Below, piece by piece: positions 36,707 to 46,122 of a stretch of DNA of 64,000 bases. The number at the start of each line of letters is the position of its first letter. Positions within the stretch are counted from its first letter, which is position 1. The notes under the pieces are model-generated. The model was not told the origin of the DNA, did not search any database, and was given only the letters and a program-made list of their open reading frames with translations. Source of the DNA: Enterococcus gilvus ATCC BAA-350 (GTDB taxonomy: Bacteria > Bacillota > Bacilli > Lactobacillales > Enterococcaceae); NCBI RefSeq assembly GCF_000407545.1, contig NZ_ASWH01000002.1, positions 496,001 to 560,000 of the forward strand, written 5' to 3'. Made by a program: the position numbers and the translations under genes.

Positions 36707-39700
36707 TCAGCGTTTCTCCTTGCTGAGGGCATACCCAGTGGGTGCCTTTTTCTCCGTAAAGTAATAGGCTCCCGGCGCCAAACGGTCTACTGAGAGTTGC
36801 CCCTGCTTGTTAGAGGTGTATTCTCCGACTTGTTTGCCATTGTCGTGTTGCAGCGTGAAAACAGCACCTGCTAGAGCAGCATTAGATGAAGAAACCTTTT
36901 GTAATTTGACTGACCCCTGATAATTGATAACGTCTGCTAAAGTGATCGTTTTTGGCTTGCCTTGCGTTTTTGTCGGAACAGTAAAGGTGATTTTTGCTTC
37001 ATTGAGCACGTAATTTTCTGGTGCTTTCGTTTCAACGAGCTGGTAGCTGCCAGGAACCAATCCTGTCGCAACGACCTTGCCTTCTTTGTTAGAAACAAGC
37101 TTTTCTGTTTCCTTTCCTGCTTCGTTCAAGACCGTTTGTGTTTTTCCTTTATTGTCTTGAATTTCAAATTCGGCTCCCGCAAGAACCTGTCCATGATCGT
37201 TCCTTTTAGTCAATGAGACAGAACCCTTTTCGTTTACGAAATCGCCCAAATTGACTTTATCAGGTTTTCCTAATTGTCCAGTTATATCGAAAGGATGCGG
37301 CGTCGTATCCAAAATGTAGCCTTTAGGCGCTTTGGTCTCAACGATCACGTAATGTCCTTGACTTAAGCCTTGGAAGTAAATCTCCCCTTTTTTGTCTGAA
37401 GAAATCGTGTTGTCAGGATACTCGGCGCCTTCGCGATCCTTCACAGGAAGCGGATCTCCTTGCGGCTGATTTTGATCGTTGGCCCGATAGACTTGATAGG
37501 CTGCGTCCTTCAGCGCCTTTTTCTGATCGTCGACTTTACGTCCGATGACCCCTGATTCGTAATTCTTGAAATCAAGGTTGTCGATGTTCGGGTCTTGATC
37601 CGCATTTTCCTTGACGACAAAGTAGATCGGCTGCTGATTCAGAATGTATCCCGGTGCTGGTTTTACTTCTTTGACGAGATACTCTCCTGCACCTAACCCT
37701 GAGATATTCAAAAGACCATTTTCTGGTACAGTGATCGTCCGTACAAGCTTTTGGTCGCCGTTGACGATGTGATACAGTTCAAATTCCGCACCAGCGATCG
37801 ATCCGCCTTCTCCGACTTTCGTGATCTGTGCTCGTCCACGGAAATTTTGGAAGTCGCCTTCTTGTTGAATCTCCGGTTCACCGTATGCACGATCAGTGAC
37901 CGTCACTTGGATCAACGCCGGATTGATGACATAATCAGAACCTTCTGTCACAGTTGGCGCTTTGGTTTCTTGATAATAATAACTGCCGGGAGCTAGATCC
38001 TTGAAGGTCACTTTCCCGTTTTTATCGCTGACGGCTGTTTTGTTTAGTGGTTTTTTATCTTTGTCATAAAGAGTAAATTCGGCGCCTGCTAAGCCGTCGC
38101 CATCCGTATTGCGTTTGACGAGTTGGAAACCGCCCTTGTAATTGATAAAATCTGATAATTCGATGACTGGGACCTTCCCTTTATGGGCGGCATCGATCGT
38201 GAAGCTTCGTTTTTTCTCATTCAATACATATCCTTCAGGGGCCTTCGTTTCCACAAATGTGTATGCGCCGGGCGCTAAATGATCCACATGAACTTTCCCT
38301 TGCTCGTCCGAGGTGAGCGGTGTCTGATTGACCTTGTCGCCTTTTGAGTCTAATAGATCAAACTCGGCACCTGCCAACGAACGGCCAGCGTTGTCTTTCT
38401 TCACAAATTCGACAGCGCCCTTCTCATTTGTTAGCTCTAATGGGCTGCCATCTGGCTGTGTGGTCACGGTTTTCGGTTTGTCTTGAGCACCAGAGGCGAT
38501 GGTAAAGGGTACCTCGGTGGAATTGAGGATATATCCTGAAGGTGCTTTGGTTTCGACAAACTTGTAATCTCCTGGTGCTAAGCCTGTCGCTGTCACTTTC
38601 CCATCCGCTTGTGAAACCAACGGCTGCTGATTGACTTTTTTGCCATTGCTATCGATCACATCAAATTCGGCACCTGCTAAAGGATTGCCTTCACTGTCTT
38701 TTTTGATCAATTCGGCACTGCCTTGATAGTTTGGATAATCAAATTTATTCAGCGGCACCTGTTGCCGACTGTTGCGATACACTAGGAAGTATTTCGGCGC
38801 GGTGTTGATCATATACCCAGTGGGTGCTTCGATCTCTGTCATCCGATAAAATCCTAGCGGCAGGCTGTCGATTTCGAGAACCCCGTCACTATTCGTACGA
38901 TCTGGATTTAAGGCTACCGGGTCCCATAAAGAACCGTTTGGCGCCAATGGATCTAATCGCTCTAGTTTAAAACGTGCACCTGCCGTGATGCCATTTCCCA
39001 GCTTGATCGGTTGTCCGTTCGCGTCTGTTTTTTGTAGGATCACCTTGTAGCGCTCATTGGGAATCGTTAATGGCGCTGCTTTTTCTGCAGACGTTTTTTC
39101 ATTGATCGTGATTCTGCGGCCGTCGACGAGTTCATCTGAAATCGTGAAGCCTTCTGGTGCGTGCGTCTCGATCAACAAGTATTCACCATAAGGCAGACTG
39201 CCGAATGTCAATTGTCCATTACTGTCGACTTCGCCTTCACGCAGCATTTGCGTTTTGGTTGTGTTCCATAACTGGAATTTCGCCCCAGTCAGTTTTGTTT
39301 TCTCATCGGCTTCTGTTTTCTGGATCGTCAGCTTGCCTTTTTTCCCATTCGCAGAGCCGCCGCTGTGGTCCACCTCGACCGTCACGTCTTCCCCGTCTCC
39401 GCCAGAGATTGTCTGTTCGTTGTCTCCAGTGACAGTTATTTTATTTGAGACGGTGTCCTTGCTGCCGCTGGCACTTGAGGTGATGTAGCTCTTGTATTCC
39501 AATTGATAGGCGGTGTCGATCTTATGAAGCATCGTGATCGTCAACACCTGCTTGCCTGTCAGATTGTCCGTTGTCAGCGCCACCTGATAATCTTCATTCA
39601 AGGTCAGTGGCTTGTCATAGTTTGGCGTGACCGTTCCGTCAATGGCAACAGTTGTTTCGTAAAGCTTGATTGACGATTGGTCAATGACTTGATTTTCCGT

Positions 39701-42658
39701 GGGTTCGTCTTTGATCACCACATCGCTCAATGTGGACTGCGAAGGATTGATCACGGCTTTCCAGTCAACGTAATCGGGGTTCTTGCTATCCTGCTCACCA
39801 GACTTTTGAACATACTTTCCGCCATTTTTTACGCTGACTTCTCCAGTCACATCTCGCTCATCATGATCGTTTTCATACTGCGCAACATTGTCATACTTAT
39901 TCGAGCCTTCGATGATTTTTCCGGCGACGGAGGTTTTAAACTCGATCAAATAGGTCGTCGCCACGTTTTCTGGAAAATCGATCGTTAAGGTTTGATCGTT
40001 TTTCTCACTGGGTTCATCGAGTGTCTTCATGTCCTGATTGACAGAGGTTTCCGGTTGTTTCTTTTCTACCGATCCATCCTTTTTGACTTCTGCTTCATAC
40101 ACGTTCACTGAACCTGCTACATACGCCTGATTTTTAAGGATCTGATCGACTAATTGCGCTTCTTTCAAAGGGTTCCCGCTTAAATTAACAGCGATCGTCC
40201 AAGTGATCTCTTTCGTTTGTGCGTTGTATTGCCCGCTTTTTTGCGCGTTCAATTGATAGGGATCGTTGGGTTTAAAGTCGTGGCTGCCATCTGAATGATG
40301 GTCGTTCCCAGACTTGTCTTTCCAATCAGCCGCCATATTATTTTTAAAGCGGTCCTTGTCTGGGCTGTTGGGGTCCAACAATGACACATCAAAGTCTGTG
40401 TGATAATTGATCACAAATTCAGAACTTGTCGGATTGTACGAGTTAAGAAAGACGATCTTGAAGCCGGTCTCTTCCCCTGCCGCATTTTTGGTCAATTCAA
40501 GCGTATAGTCTTTGCCAGGCTCCAACACTTTATTGCCAGTCACGTCGCGAATTTCAAGATCGGGCGTTTTTCCATCTGCCTTCATGGACATCGTTAATCC
40601 CGGAGTCGGTGAATACGTATCTGTCAGCTCCAAATTTCCCATGTAATAATGATTTTTATTGATAGCAATCTGCCAGCCCGCTTTACGTGTCGCGTAATCC
40701 ACATCCGTCAAATTTTTAATGACGTTTTGTTGCTGAGCTGTCCCTGAATCAATCCCTGTATCTCCCGTCCCAGTAGCAACACTGTTATCCACTTGGGTCG
40801 GATCTGTGACAATACCATTGACCTTTGTTTGGTAATCCACGATGATTGCTTGGTCGATGTCGTGCAAAAAGTTTATTTTAAAACCGTGACCATCGGGATT
40901 TGGAACCAATTCGTAGTCTTTTCCTTCTTCTAACGGTGCGCCTTTTGTCTCATGTCCCTGCGCATCAAAAGTGATCGGGTAAAGTTTCACGGAGGCGTCC
41001 ACCAAGTCCATGTTCTTACTGATGGTATCTGTGATCGTTGCTTGATCTTTAGAAAGATGCTTCTCTCCGTAGTTGTACTTGATCTCCCAATTGAAGGTTT
41101 GTCCATTAGGGTCGTAGCCCGTCATACTTTTTTCCACGGGTTTGCCGTAATTTGTTGTCACTGTAGCCTTCGCGTCGATCCCATCAGGGTCATTTTTATC
41201 CGACAAGGTCGCGTGATTCGTAAAGCTGACTTTGCCGCCGTTTTCCGGCTTGGCTGAGTCATCAATCGCGGTTTGATACACGAGTCGGTAAGCTTTGTTC
41301 GTATCGCCTTTGACTGTGACATTCCCATTTGCATCTACGGTATAGTCACTCGGATTTAGCTCACGACCGACTTCCTTTACTGTCCCGTCTAGATTCATGA
41401 CCAGTTCGTAGACCTTGACCGATTTGTAGTTGATCCCCTCAGGCCAGTTTTCTGTAACGTTCGGATCTGTTAAATGCTCCATCGACTGATTGACATCGAC
41501 GGTCCATTCCACGTTGTTAGGATTGGGGGTACGATCAAAATGCCCTTTCTTATCGATCGAAGTTTCTGTATCTGGACGAATTTCTACATCGACTGGCGGA
41601 ATATCATCCTCCACAGGATAATGAATCGTGATGTCTCCCGGTCCATCGATGTGCTCCTGGTCAAATTGTGCATCAAAATAAAAGCTTCCATTAATATCGC
41701 TTTGGTTTTCGACTTCCTCCGTAAAGGTAAAGCGAACATTGCCGTCTTGATCAACGGTATAGGTGGCGTATACTTCGCCATCCGCATTTTTCAATTCCCC
41801 GTTGAGAGGTTTCGACGGACGCAGTTCTTCCGGCAGCTTGAAATCGAAATAGTCCCCCGCCTTGATCTGGCTGCGAACCTCCTCTGGGATACTCCAAGCA
41901 TAATAAATCCGCACATGCGTGTTCGCTGGCACTGGCGGCTCGATGATATTTCCGTCATCGTCAAGATAAACGAGGTTTGACCCTGTCAAAATCGTCCCGC
42001 TTCCTCCGGGAAAATACGTCCGAATGTCCGTTCCGTCTTCTGCTTTGGCGGCTTTTTTATCTGATTTTTTTGGTTCAGATGAAGCAGACGGCTGTGTACT
42101 TTGGGCCGTCTCGCTTGTTGAGGTAGTCGTAGTTGCAGGAGGCACTGTGCTGCTTGTGCTTGAGTCGTCTGCACTGCTGGCTTCAGGTGCGTCGCTTGAA
42201 GCACTCGTTGAAGAGGCGGACGTACTTGTGTCTGTTTTTGGAAATTGATAGCTGACTGTCTGCTCCTGGTAACTGAAGTCCACTTGCTGAAGGTCCTTCA
42301 AACGCTCTTGCTTCAACGACAAGTGCACAATACCTTTTCCGCTTGCCGCAGTTGGTATCTCGATCTGCTGAGCATTTTCAACAGTCAGTGCAGTCGTCTG
42401 TCCATTCTGTTCAAGTTCCGCGTGATCAATAATTGCTTGTGACGAGCGGATCTTCACAGGTGTTTTATCTGTTGTCTCCGTTGTTTGAAGCGTCAGCTCT
42501 AATTGAGTCTCTGATTGACCTTTGGAAACATTCTCCAACTTCAGCAAAGGAGATTCTCTTTCTTCAGCCAACGACGTTAAAGGCGTCAATGAATTTAATA
42601 AGATCAAAAAGGTCATAAATCCATAGACCCATTTATCTACCCGTTTTTTGTTTGTCAT
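36707..42658 (-). CDS. giant collagen-adhesin-like surface protein, interrupted before its sorting signal
   Basis: From the ATG at 42658 (GGGAG upstream) the product is 1983 residues. Order: signal peptide ending near TSLAEE (about residue 32); an N-terminal region; a Ser/Thr-rich linker (about 140-210); about five adhesin/collagen-binding-type beta-sandwich domains (about 215-1100), each opening with a Lys and a W-x-[IVA] strand such as FNWEIKYN or ITWTIAVN; then nine SpaA/Cna_B repeats (about 1105-1983) with the xLAGAEFxL opening and the ETKAPxGY closing motif, whose Lys and Glu would form intramolecular isopeptide bonds. An in-frame TGA at 36707-36709 stops it inside the ninth repeat, so the stopped product would be secreted rather than wall-linked. 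A Mga-type regulator gene lies just upstream. Confidence 0.88.
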   Translation of the reverse strand: MTNKKRVDKWVYGFMTFLILLNSLTPLTSLAEERESPLLKLENVSKGQSETQLELTLQTTETTDKTPVKIRSSQAIIDHAELEQNGQTTALTVENAQQIEIPTAASGKGIVHLSLKQERLKDLQQVDFSYQEQTVSYQFPKTDTSTSASSTSASSDAPEASSADDSSTSSTVPPATTTTSTSETAQSTQPSASSEPKKSDKKAAKAEDGTDIRTYFPGGSGTILTGSNLVYLDDDGNIIEPPVPANTHVRIYYAWSIPEEVRSQIKAGDYFDFKLPEELRPSKPLNGELKNADGEVYATYTVDQDGNVRFTFTEEVENQSDINGSFYFDAQFDQEHIDGPGDITIHYPVEDDIPPVDVEIRPDTETSIDKKGHFDRTPNPNNVEWTVDVNQSMEHLTDPNVTENWPEGINYKSVKVYELVMNLDGTVKEVGRELNPSDYTVDANGNVTVKGDTNKAYRLVYQTAIDDSAKPENGGKVSFTNHATLSDKNDPDGIDAKATVTTNYGKPVEKSMTGYDPNGQTFNWEIKYNYGEKHLSKDQATITDTISKNMDLVDASVKLYPITFDAQGHETKGAPLEEGKDYELVPNPDGHGFKINFLHDIDQAIIVDYQTKVNGIVTDPTQVDNSVATGTGDTGIDSGTAQQQNVIKNLTDVDYATRKAGWQIAINKNHYYMGNLELTDTYSPTPGLTMSMKADGKTPDLEIRDVTGNKVLEPGKDYTLELTKNAAGEETGFKIVFLNSYNPTSSEFVINYHTDFDVSLLDPNSPDKDRFKNNMAADWKDKSGNDHHSDGSHDFKPNDPYQLNAQKSGQYNAQTKEITWTIAVNLSGNPLKEAQLVDQILKNQAYVAGSVNVYEAEVKKDGSVEKKQPETSVNQDMKTLDEPSEKNDQTLTIDFPENVATTYLIEFKTSVAGKIIEGSNKYDNVAQYENDHDERDVTGEVSVKNGGKYVQKSGEQDSKNPDYVDWKAVINPSQSTLSDVVIKDEPTENQVIDQSSIKLYETTVAIDGTVTPNYDKPLTLNEDYQVALTTDNLTGKQVLTITMLHKIDTAYQLEYKSYITSSASGSKDTVSNKITVTGDNEQTISGGDGEDVTVEVDHSGGSANGKKGKLTIQKTEADEKTKLTGAKFQLWNTTKTQMLREGEVDSNGQLTFGSLPYGEYLLIETHAPEGFTISDELVDGRRITINEKTSAEKAAPLTIPNERYKVILQKTDANGQPIKLGNGITAGARFKLERLDPLAPNGSLWDPVALNPDRTNSDGVLEIDSLPLGFYRMTEIEAPTGYMINTAPKYFLVYRNSRQQVPLNKFDYPNYQGSAELIKKDSEGNPLAGAEFDVIDSNGKKVNQQPLVSQADGKVTATGLAPGDYKFVETKAPSGYILNSTEVPFTIASGAQDKPKTVTTQPDGSPLELTNEKGAVEFVKKDNAGRSLAGAEFDLLDSKGDKVNQTPLTSDEQGKVHVDHLAPGAYTFVETKAPEGYVLNEKKRSFTIDAAHKGKVPVIELSDFINYKGGFQLVKRNTDGDGLAGAEFTLYDKDKKPLNKTAVSDKNGKVTFKDLAPGSYYYQETKAPTVTEGSDYVINPALIQVTVTDRAYGEPEIQQEGDFQNFRGRAQITKVGEGGSIAGAEFELYHIVNGDQKLVRTITVPENGLLNISGLGAGEYLVKEVKPAPGYILNQQPIYFVVKENADQDPNIDNLDFKNYESGVIGRKVDDQKKALKDAAYQVYRANDQNQPQGDPLPVKDREGAEYPDNTISSDKKGEIYFQGLSQGHYVIVETKAPKGYILDTTPHPFDITGQLGKPDKVNLGDFVNEKGSVSLTKRNDHGQVLAGAEFEIQDNKGKTQTVLNEAGKETEKLVSNKEGKVVATGLVPGSYQLVETKAPENYVLNEAKITFTVPTKTQGKPKTITLADVINYQGSVKLQKVSSSNAALAGAVFTLQHDNGKQVGEYTSNKQGQLSVDRLAPGAYYFTEKKAPTGYALSKEKR

Positions 42659-42768
42659 CTTCTTTAACTCCCTTACTTTTTGATAACTAGCGCCATTGAC
42701 TGTTATAACAAATAATTGCACCTGTTATTTTCAAAAAACGCGCTTTTTCAGAATCATTTTTGAAAGTT

Positions 42769-44301
42769 TCAACAATCATCCCCGTATTTCTTGACCGAAA
42801 CTCCCTCTAACACGTCATTGATCCGAGACATATCCACGATAGACAATGCTTTAGAAACGACGACTGTTTCCGCGTCAGGATAGACCCTGCAGAGTTCTGC
42901 CATGTTGCCCGTCGTCAGCAGAACATCCACCGGCAGCTCGTGACAGTCGAACACGTCATGGAATTTTAAATTGTAGAGGTAGCTAAAATAGCCATTGATT
43001 TGCTGGATGAATTTTTCCATTAAAAGACCAGACATGTCACTTTCGATCATGACATGGATCGGCACTTCATACTGGCAAGGCTCGTCTAAAAAGAAGATAT
43101 TTCTCAAATAACTAATCAGCAAATAATCCACTTCTAAAAAAATAGGGTTGCGAGATTCCCTATAGAGATCCGTGATAAAACGCCTCGTCTTCGCAACGAG
43201 CTTCGGGTACCGTTTAAAAAAAGTATGCCGATACGTGTTGCCCGTAACGTCCGTGTTGAAGCCTTTAAAATAGTAGGCAAAATAATGACTTCCTGTGACA
43301 TAAGCTCGAAATCGAACCTGTTCCTCTTCCTCGATCGGACGAAAGACCTCTTGAAACCGTGTCATCATGAGATCAGTGGCTAAATAGATCGGTCCTTTTT
43401 CATCTGCCAGTTTCGCCAATGAACGGGCCAAAATCTCCTTTTTTAAAATGTCCATCGTTTCCGGGAGCACCAGCCATGCGGCAAAAAAGAACGGAATCTC
43501 TGAATGCTTGTCGTTGACGATTCCGTGAAGCTCTCCGATTCTTCTTTCAAAACAAGGATATAAAAAGCTTTGCTTCAGCGACTTCGCAAACGCTGGGGTC
43601 ATCTGAACAAAGTTTCCTTTTCGCGTGCGGATCGTCGCTTCCGCAAATAGATACGCCATTTGTTTCTTATGCCCTAGCGGAATCTTCGGATAAACAGTTG
43701 CTTCGTTGTTGAGCAAATCCTCAACGAACGTTTCCATCAGGCGTTCATCGACATACTTGAAGGGCCAAGAACTTCCTCGGTAGACGCTCCAATAAAAGAT
43801 TCCCATAAACATACGGATCTGATGTTCTTCCCCCAGCAGCTTCGCACGCTCCCGACCAATTTCTATGGAATAATTTGCCAACAGTTCTTGGATCTTGTTT
43901 AAATCTCTGCGAACGGTCGACTCACTGATGAAGTGACGCATCGCGTAACTTTTGACGCTCTCAAATTCCTCCGTCAGCAGCGACTCCAGCATACCGACTG
44001 TTGCGCATTGCTTCACTATGAATGTGATCAATTCATAGATGTCTGCGTCATTTTCTACATTCAACGAGACCCCTCGACTTTTCGAGAGTTCAAATGTGAA
44101 TTGATCCGGCCGAAACACTGCGACTTGATTCGCCAGATCATTGATCGTATTTAAGGTCGTGCGCTTACTCAGTCCCAATTGATCCCCAAGCCATTCGCTA
44201 GACACCCACCGACCGTTCGTCGAATTCAGTAATAACAGCATGCGGCGCTGGTAAAAGGTCTTCCGATCAAATAAGCTTTCAAAAAAATCTTTTCGTTCCA
44301 T
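42769..44301 (-). CDS. Mga/EbpR-like virulence-type transcriptional regulator
   Basis: The 510-residue protein has two N-terminal helix-turn-helix segments, WVSSEWLGDQLGLSKRTTLN and a second with FISESTVRRDLNKIQELL near residue 120, then a long PRD-like region and a C-terminal part resembling an EIIB fold (VDVLLTTGN...). This is the architecture of Mga and enterococcal EbpR, activators of surface protein and pilus genes. It is 110 bp upstream of the adhesin on the same strand, so direct activation of that gene is the natural inference. AAGGGATGG lies upstream of its start. Confidence 0.85.
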   Translation of the reverse strand: MERKDFFESLFDRKTFYQRRMLLLLNSTNGRWVSSEWLGDQLGLSKRTTLNTINDLANQVAVFRPDQFTFELSKSRGVSLNVENDADIYELITFIVKQCATVGMLESLLTEEFESVKSYAMRHFISESTVRRDLNKIQELLANYSIEIGRERAKLLGEEHQIRMFMGIFYWSVYRGSSWPFKYVDERLMETFVEDLLNNEATVYPKIPLGHKKQMAYLFAEATIRTRKGNFVQMTPAFAKSLKQSFLYPCFERRIGELHGIVNDKHSEIPFFFAAWLVLPETMDILKKEILARSLAKLADEKGPIYLATDLMMTRFQEVFRPIEEEEQVRFRAYVTGSHYFAYYFKGFNTDVTGNTYRHTFFKRYPKLVAKTRRFITDLYRESRNPIFLEVDYLLISYLRNIFFLDEPCQYEVPIHVMIESDMSGLLMEKFIQQINGYFSYLYNLKFHDVFDCHELPVDVLLTTGNMAELCRVYPDAETVVVSKALSIVDMSRINDVLEGVSVKKYGDDC

Positions 44302-44495
44302 TACATGTATCCATCCCTTTTTTCGATCCTGTCTAATCGTTCATTCATTCTTTCATTGCTAGCATCATAGTAAATAAATAAAAAAAAGGGTAACAAAACA
44401 CTCGTATTTTTATCCTTTCGCCGAATAAAGTAAAAAAAATAAGGTATTTCAACCAATAAAGCGACGATTTGCAAAATTGAAATTTCGTTTCTCAT
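44301..44495 (-). CDS. possible small membrane ORF overlapping the Mga-type gene start
   Basis: A 64-codon frame starts at ATG 44495 behind a weak AAGAGA and its TAA overlaps the regulator's ATG (TAATG). It has one hydrophobic segment (ILQIVALLVEIPYFFYF), a second weaker one and a charged end. The stop-start overlap could couple translation to the regulator, but there is no family match and the binding site is poor; it may be only leader sequence. Confidence 0.25.
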   Translation of the reverse strand: MRNEISILQIVALLVEIPYFFYFIRRKDKNTSVLLPFFLFIYYDASNERMNERLDRIEKRDGYM

Positions 44496-44572
44496 AATTT
44501 CTCTTTTAAAAAGAAGCGGTAGTGGTTCTTCCTTCTCATTTTTACTAGGTATTCACTCGTGTGCCTATGCGA

Positions 44573-44606
44573 AAAAAGTCACGACTTCCTAAAAAGCCGT
44601 GACTTT
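44573..44606 (-). terminator. terminator after the VOC-family gene
   Basis: AAAGTCACG and CGTGACTTT pair on the minus strand around a 14-nt loop and end in TTTTTTCG. Confidence 0.82.
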
Positions 44607-44616
44607 AACGGTGCCC

Positions 44617-45015
44617 TTACATCTCCATCCAAACAGGTTCAAACTGGTTGCCATCGAGATCCGTGATCTCTAGACTAAACATTTGATCTTCTGGGATTCC
44701 CATGTCTACCGCAAAATAATCGCCGCCGTTCGCTTTCGCTGCATCCGCGATCTTTTTCACCACTTCAGGACTTTCGACAGAGAACGCAGTCAATGCACCG
44801 CTTTGACTTCTGACATCCGCAATTTCTTTGTTTTTAAGGAACAGCCCGTAAAACTCATGGCTCAACAGCATGATCCAAAAATTGTCGTCCCATCGCATAG
44901 AACTGGAATTCTCATTCGACATTTCCTCTACTTTTGTGAACCCTAATTTCGTATAAAATTCCGTTGAGGCCTGGACATCTTTCACTGGGTAATTGGCAAA
45001 TACCATCGTTGACAT
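44617..45015 (-). CDS. VOC family (glyoxalase/bleomycin-resistance-like) protein
   Basis: The 132-residue protein has the two beta-alpha-beta-beta-beta modules of the VOC superfamily: ANYPVKDVQASTEFYTKLGF at the start and LEITDLDGNQFEPVWM at the end, where DLDGN is the usual turn before the metal ligand Glu. Members include metal-dependent glyoxalases and antibiotic-binding proteins; this one resembles the short uncharacterised group annotated as glyoxalase/extradiol dioxygenase-like. It is monocistronic with GGGAGG upstream. Confidence 0.8.
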   Translation of the reverse strand: MSTMVFANYPVKDVQASTEFYTKLGFTKVEEMSNENSSSMRWDDNFWIMLLSHEFYGLFLKNKEIADVRSQSGALTAFSVESPEVVKKIADAAKANGGDYFAVDMGIPEDQMFSLEITDLDGNQFEPVWMEM

Positions 45016-45133
45016 TTTTCTTAACCTCCCTACTTAAATTTTCTTCTATTATGCAAAAATCCCTCGAATAAAACAAAGAAATCGCTTGCAATAAAGTGAA
45101 CAAGTAAGGGGCCTCATTAACGTTTTTAAACAA

Positions 45134-45165
45134 CAAAAAAGCGACAGTCTCTGAGACTATCGCCT
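45134..45165 (-). terminator. terminator after the CPBP protease gene
   Basis: GCGATAGTCTC and GAGACTGTCGC form the stem with one mismatch on the minus strand; TTTTTTG follows. Confidence 0.82.
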
Positions 45166-45171
45166 TCTCTA

Positions 45172-45960
45172 TTAGCCCGCATTCTCACTGAACTGATCAA
45201 GAATCTCTGCGTGCTTGCTTTTTCGTAAAATAAATAACGCCACTAAGATAAATACGACGGTCGTTAACAGTTGTACCAGTATACCTCCGCCACCTGTGGA
45301 ACTCGTCGGTGCGATGCTGCCTCCAGACGCAGCAATACTCGTGAAATCATTGACACCATGAAGCAATAACGGCCAGATGATGTTTCTTGTCCGTAAAAAC
45401 AACGCGCCCATGTATAATCCTGAGCCGAAGGTAGAGACCGTCTGCATCAATACGCCGGAAGCATCTCCCGGTGAATAGTTCACGATCAAATGACTCAAGG
45501 AAAACAGGACACTGGTTACGATCACAGACATGTAAATCGCTTGACTGCCCGTATAAGAACGAAAAATCGTTGTTTGCATGACCACTCGGAAATAAAGTTC
45601 CTCAAATAATGCAGCAAACAGCCCCAAAATCGCGGAACTAAGAACGATCGACGCCACATTCCCCTGACTCTTAGACAGATTGACCATTGTCCCAAACACC
45701 ATGACCGCTAAATATAAAAGAACAGGAAGCACCACGATGATCTGTGATAAAAATCGTTTGCCAGAAAAGAACTTCGGACGAATTTTCAACAAATATTTCC
45801 CTAAAAGATACGTAGCAATCAGCATGATCGTATTTTGAATCACCAATTTCCCAGCAACTGGCAAGCTCTTGGGAATGACCGCAGGAATAATAAATAACAA
45901 AACAATGACAATGATCCAGCTTATGATCAGTTTCCCCCATAGCTCTGACTTTCTCTTCAT
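45172..45960 (-). CDS. CPBP family intramembrane metalloprotease
   Basis: The 262-residue membrane protein has about eight hydrophobic segments and the three CAAX-protease/Abi motifs: EELYFR (catalytic glutamates) near residue 120, FSLSHL near 155 and LLHGVNDF near 200. Members cut prenylated proteins, process peptides or give self-immunity to bacteriocins; no bacteriocin gene is nearby, so the role is open. It is monocistronic with a terminator after it. Confidence 0.83.
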   Translation of the reverse strand: MKRKSELWGKLIISWIIVIVLLFIIPAVIPKSLPVAGKLVIQNTIMLIATYLLGKYLLKIRPKFFSGKRFLSQIIVVLPVLLYLAVMVFGTMVNLSKSQGNVASIVLSSAILGLFAALFEELYFRVVMQTTIFRSYTGSQAIYMSVIVTSVLFSLSHLIVNYSPGDASGVLMQTVSTFGSGLYMGALFLRTRNIIWPLLLHGVNDFTSIAASGGSIAPTSSTGGGGILVQLLTTVVFILVALFILRKSKHAEILDQFSENAG

Positions 45961-46122
45961 AACTTTCCCCCTAATTGTAAAACAATCATACTAAACTCTG
46001 AAAAAATTGGGAAATATTTGATTCTAGATGAGAGAGATTATTATAAAAAAGGCCATTTTATAAACAAATTAGTTAAAATAAATTCTATCCTGGTATCCTG
46101 TGTTGAAAGCTGCTTTTTAAGA

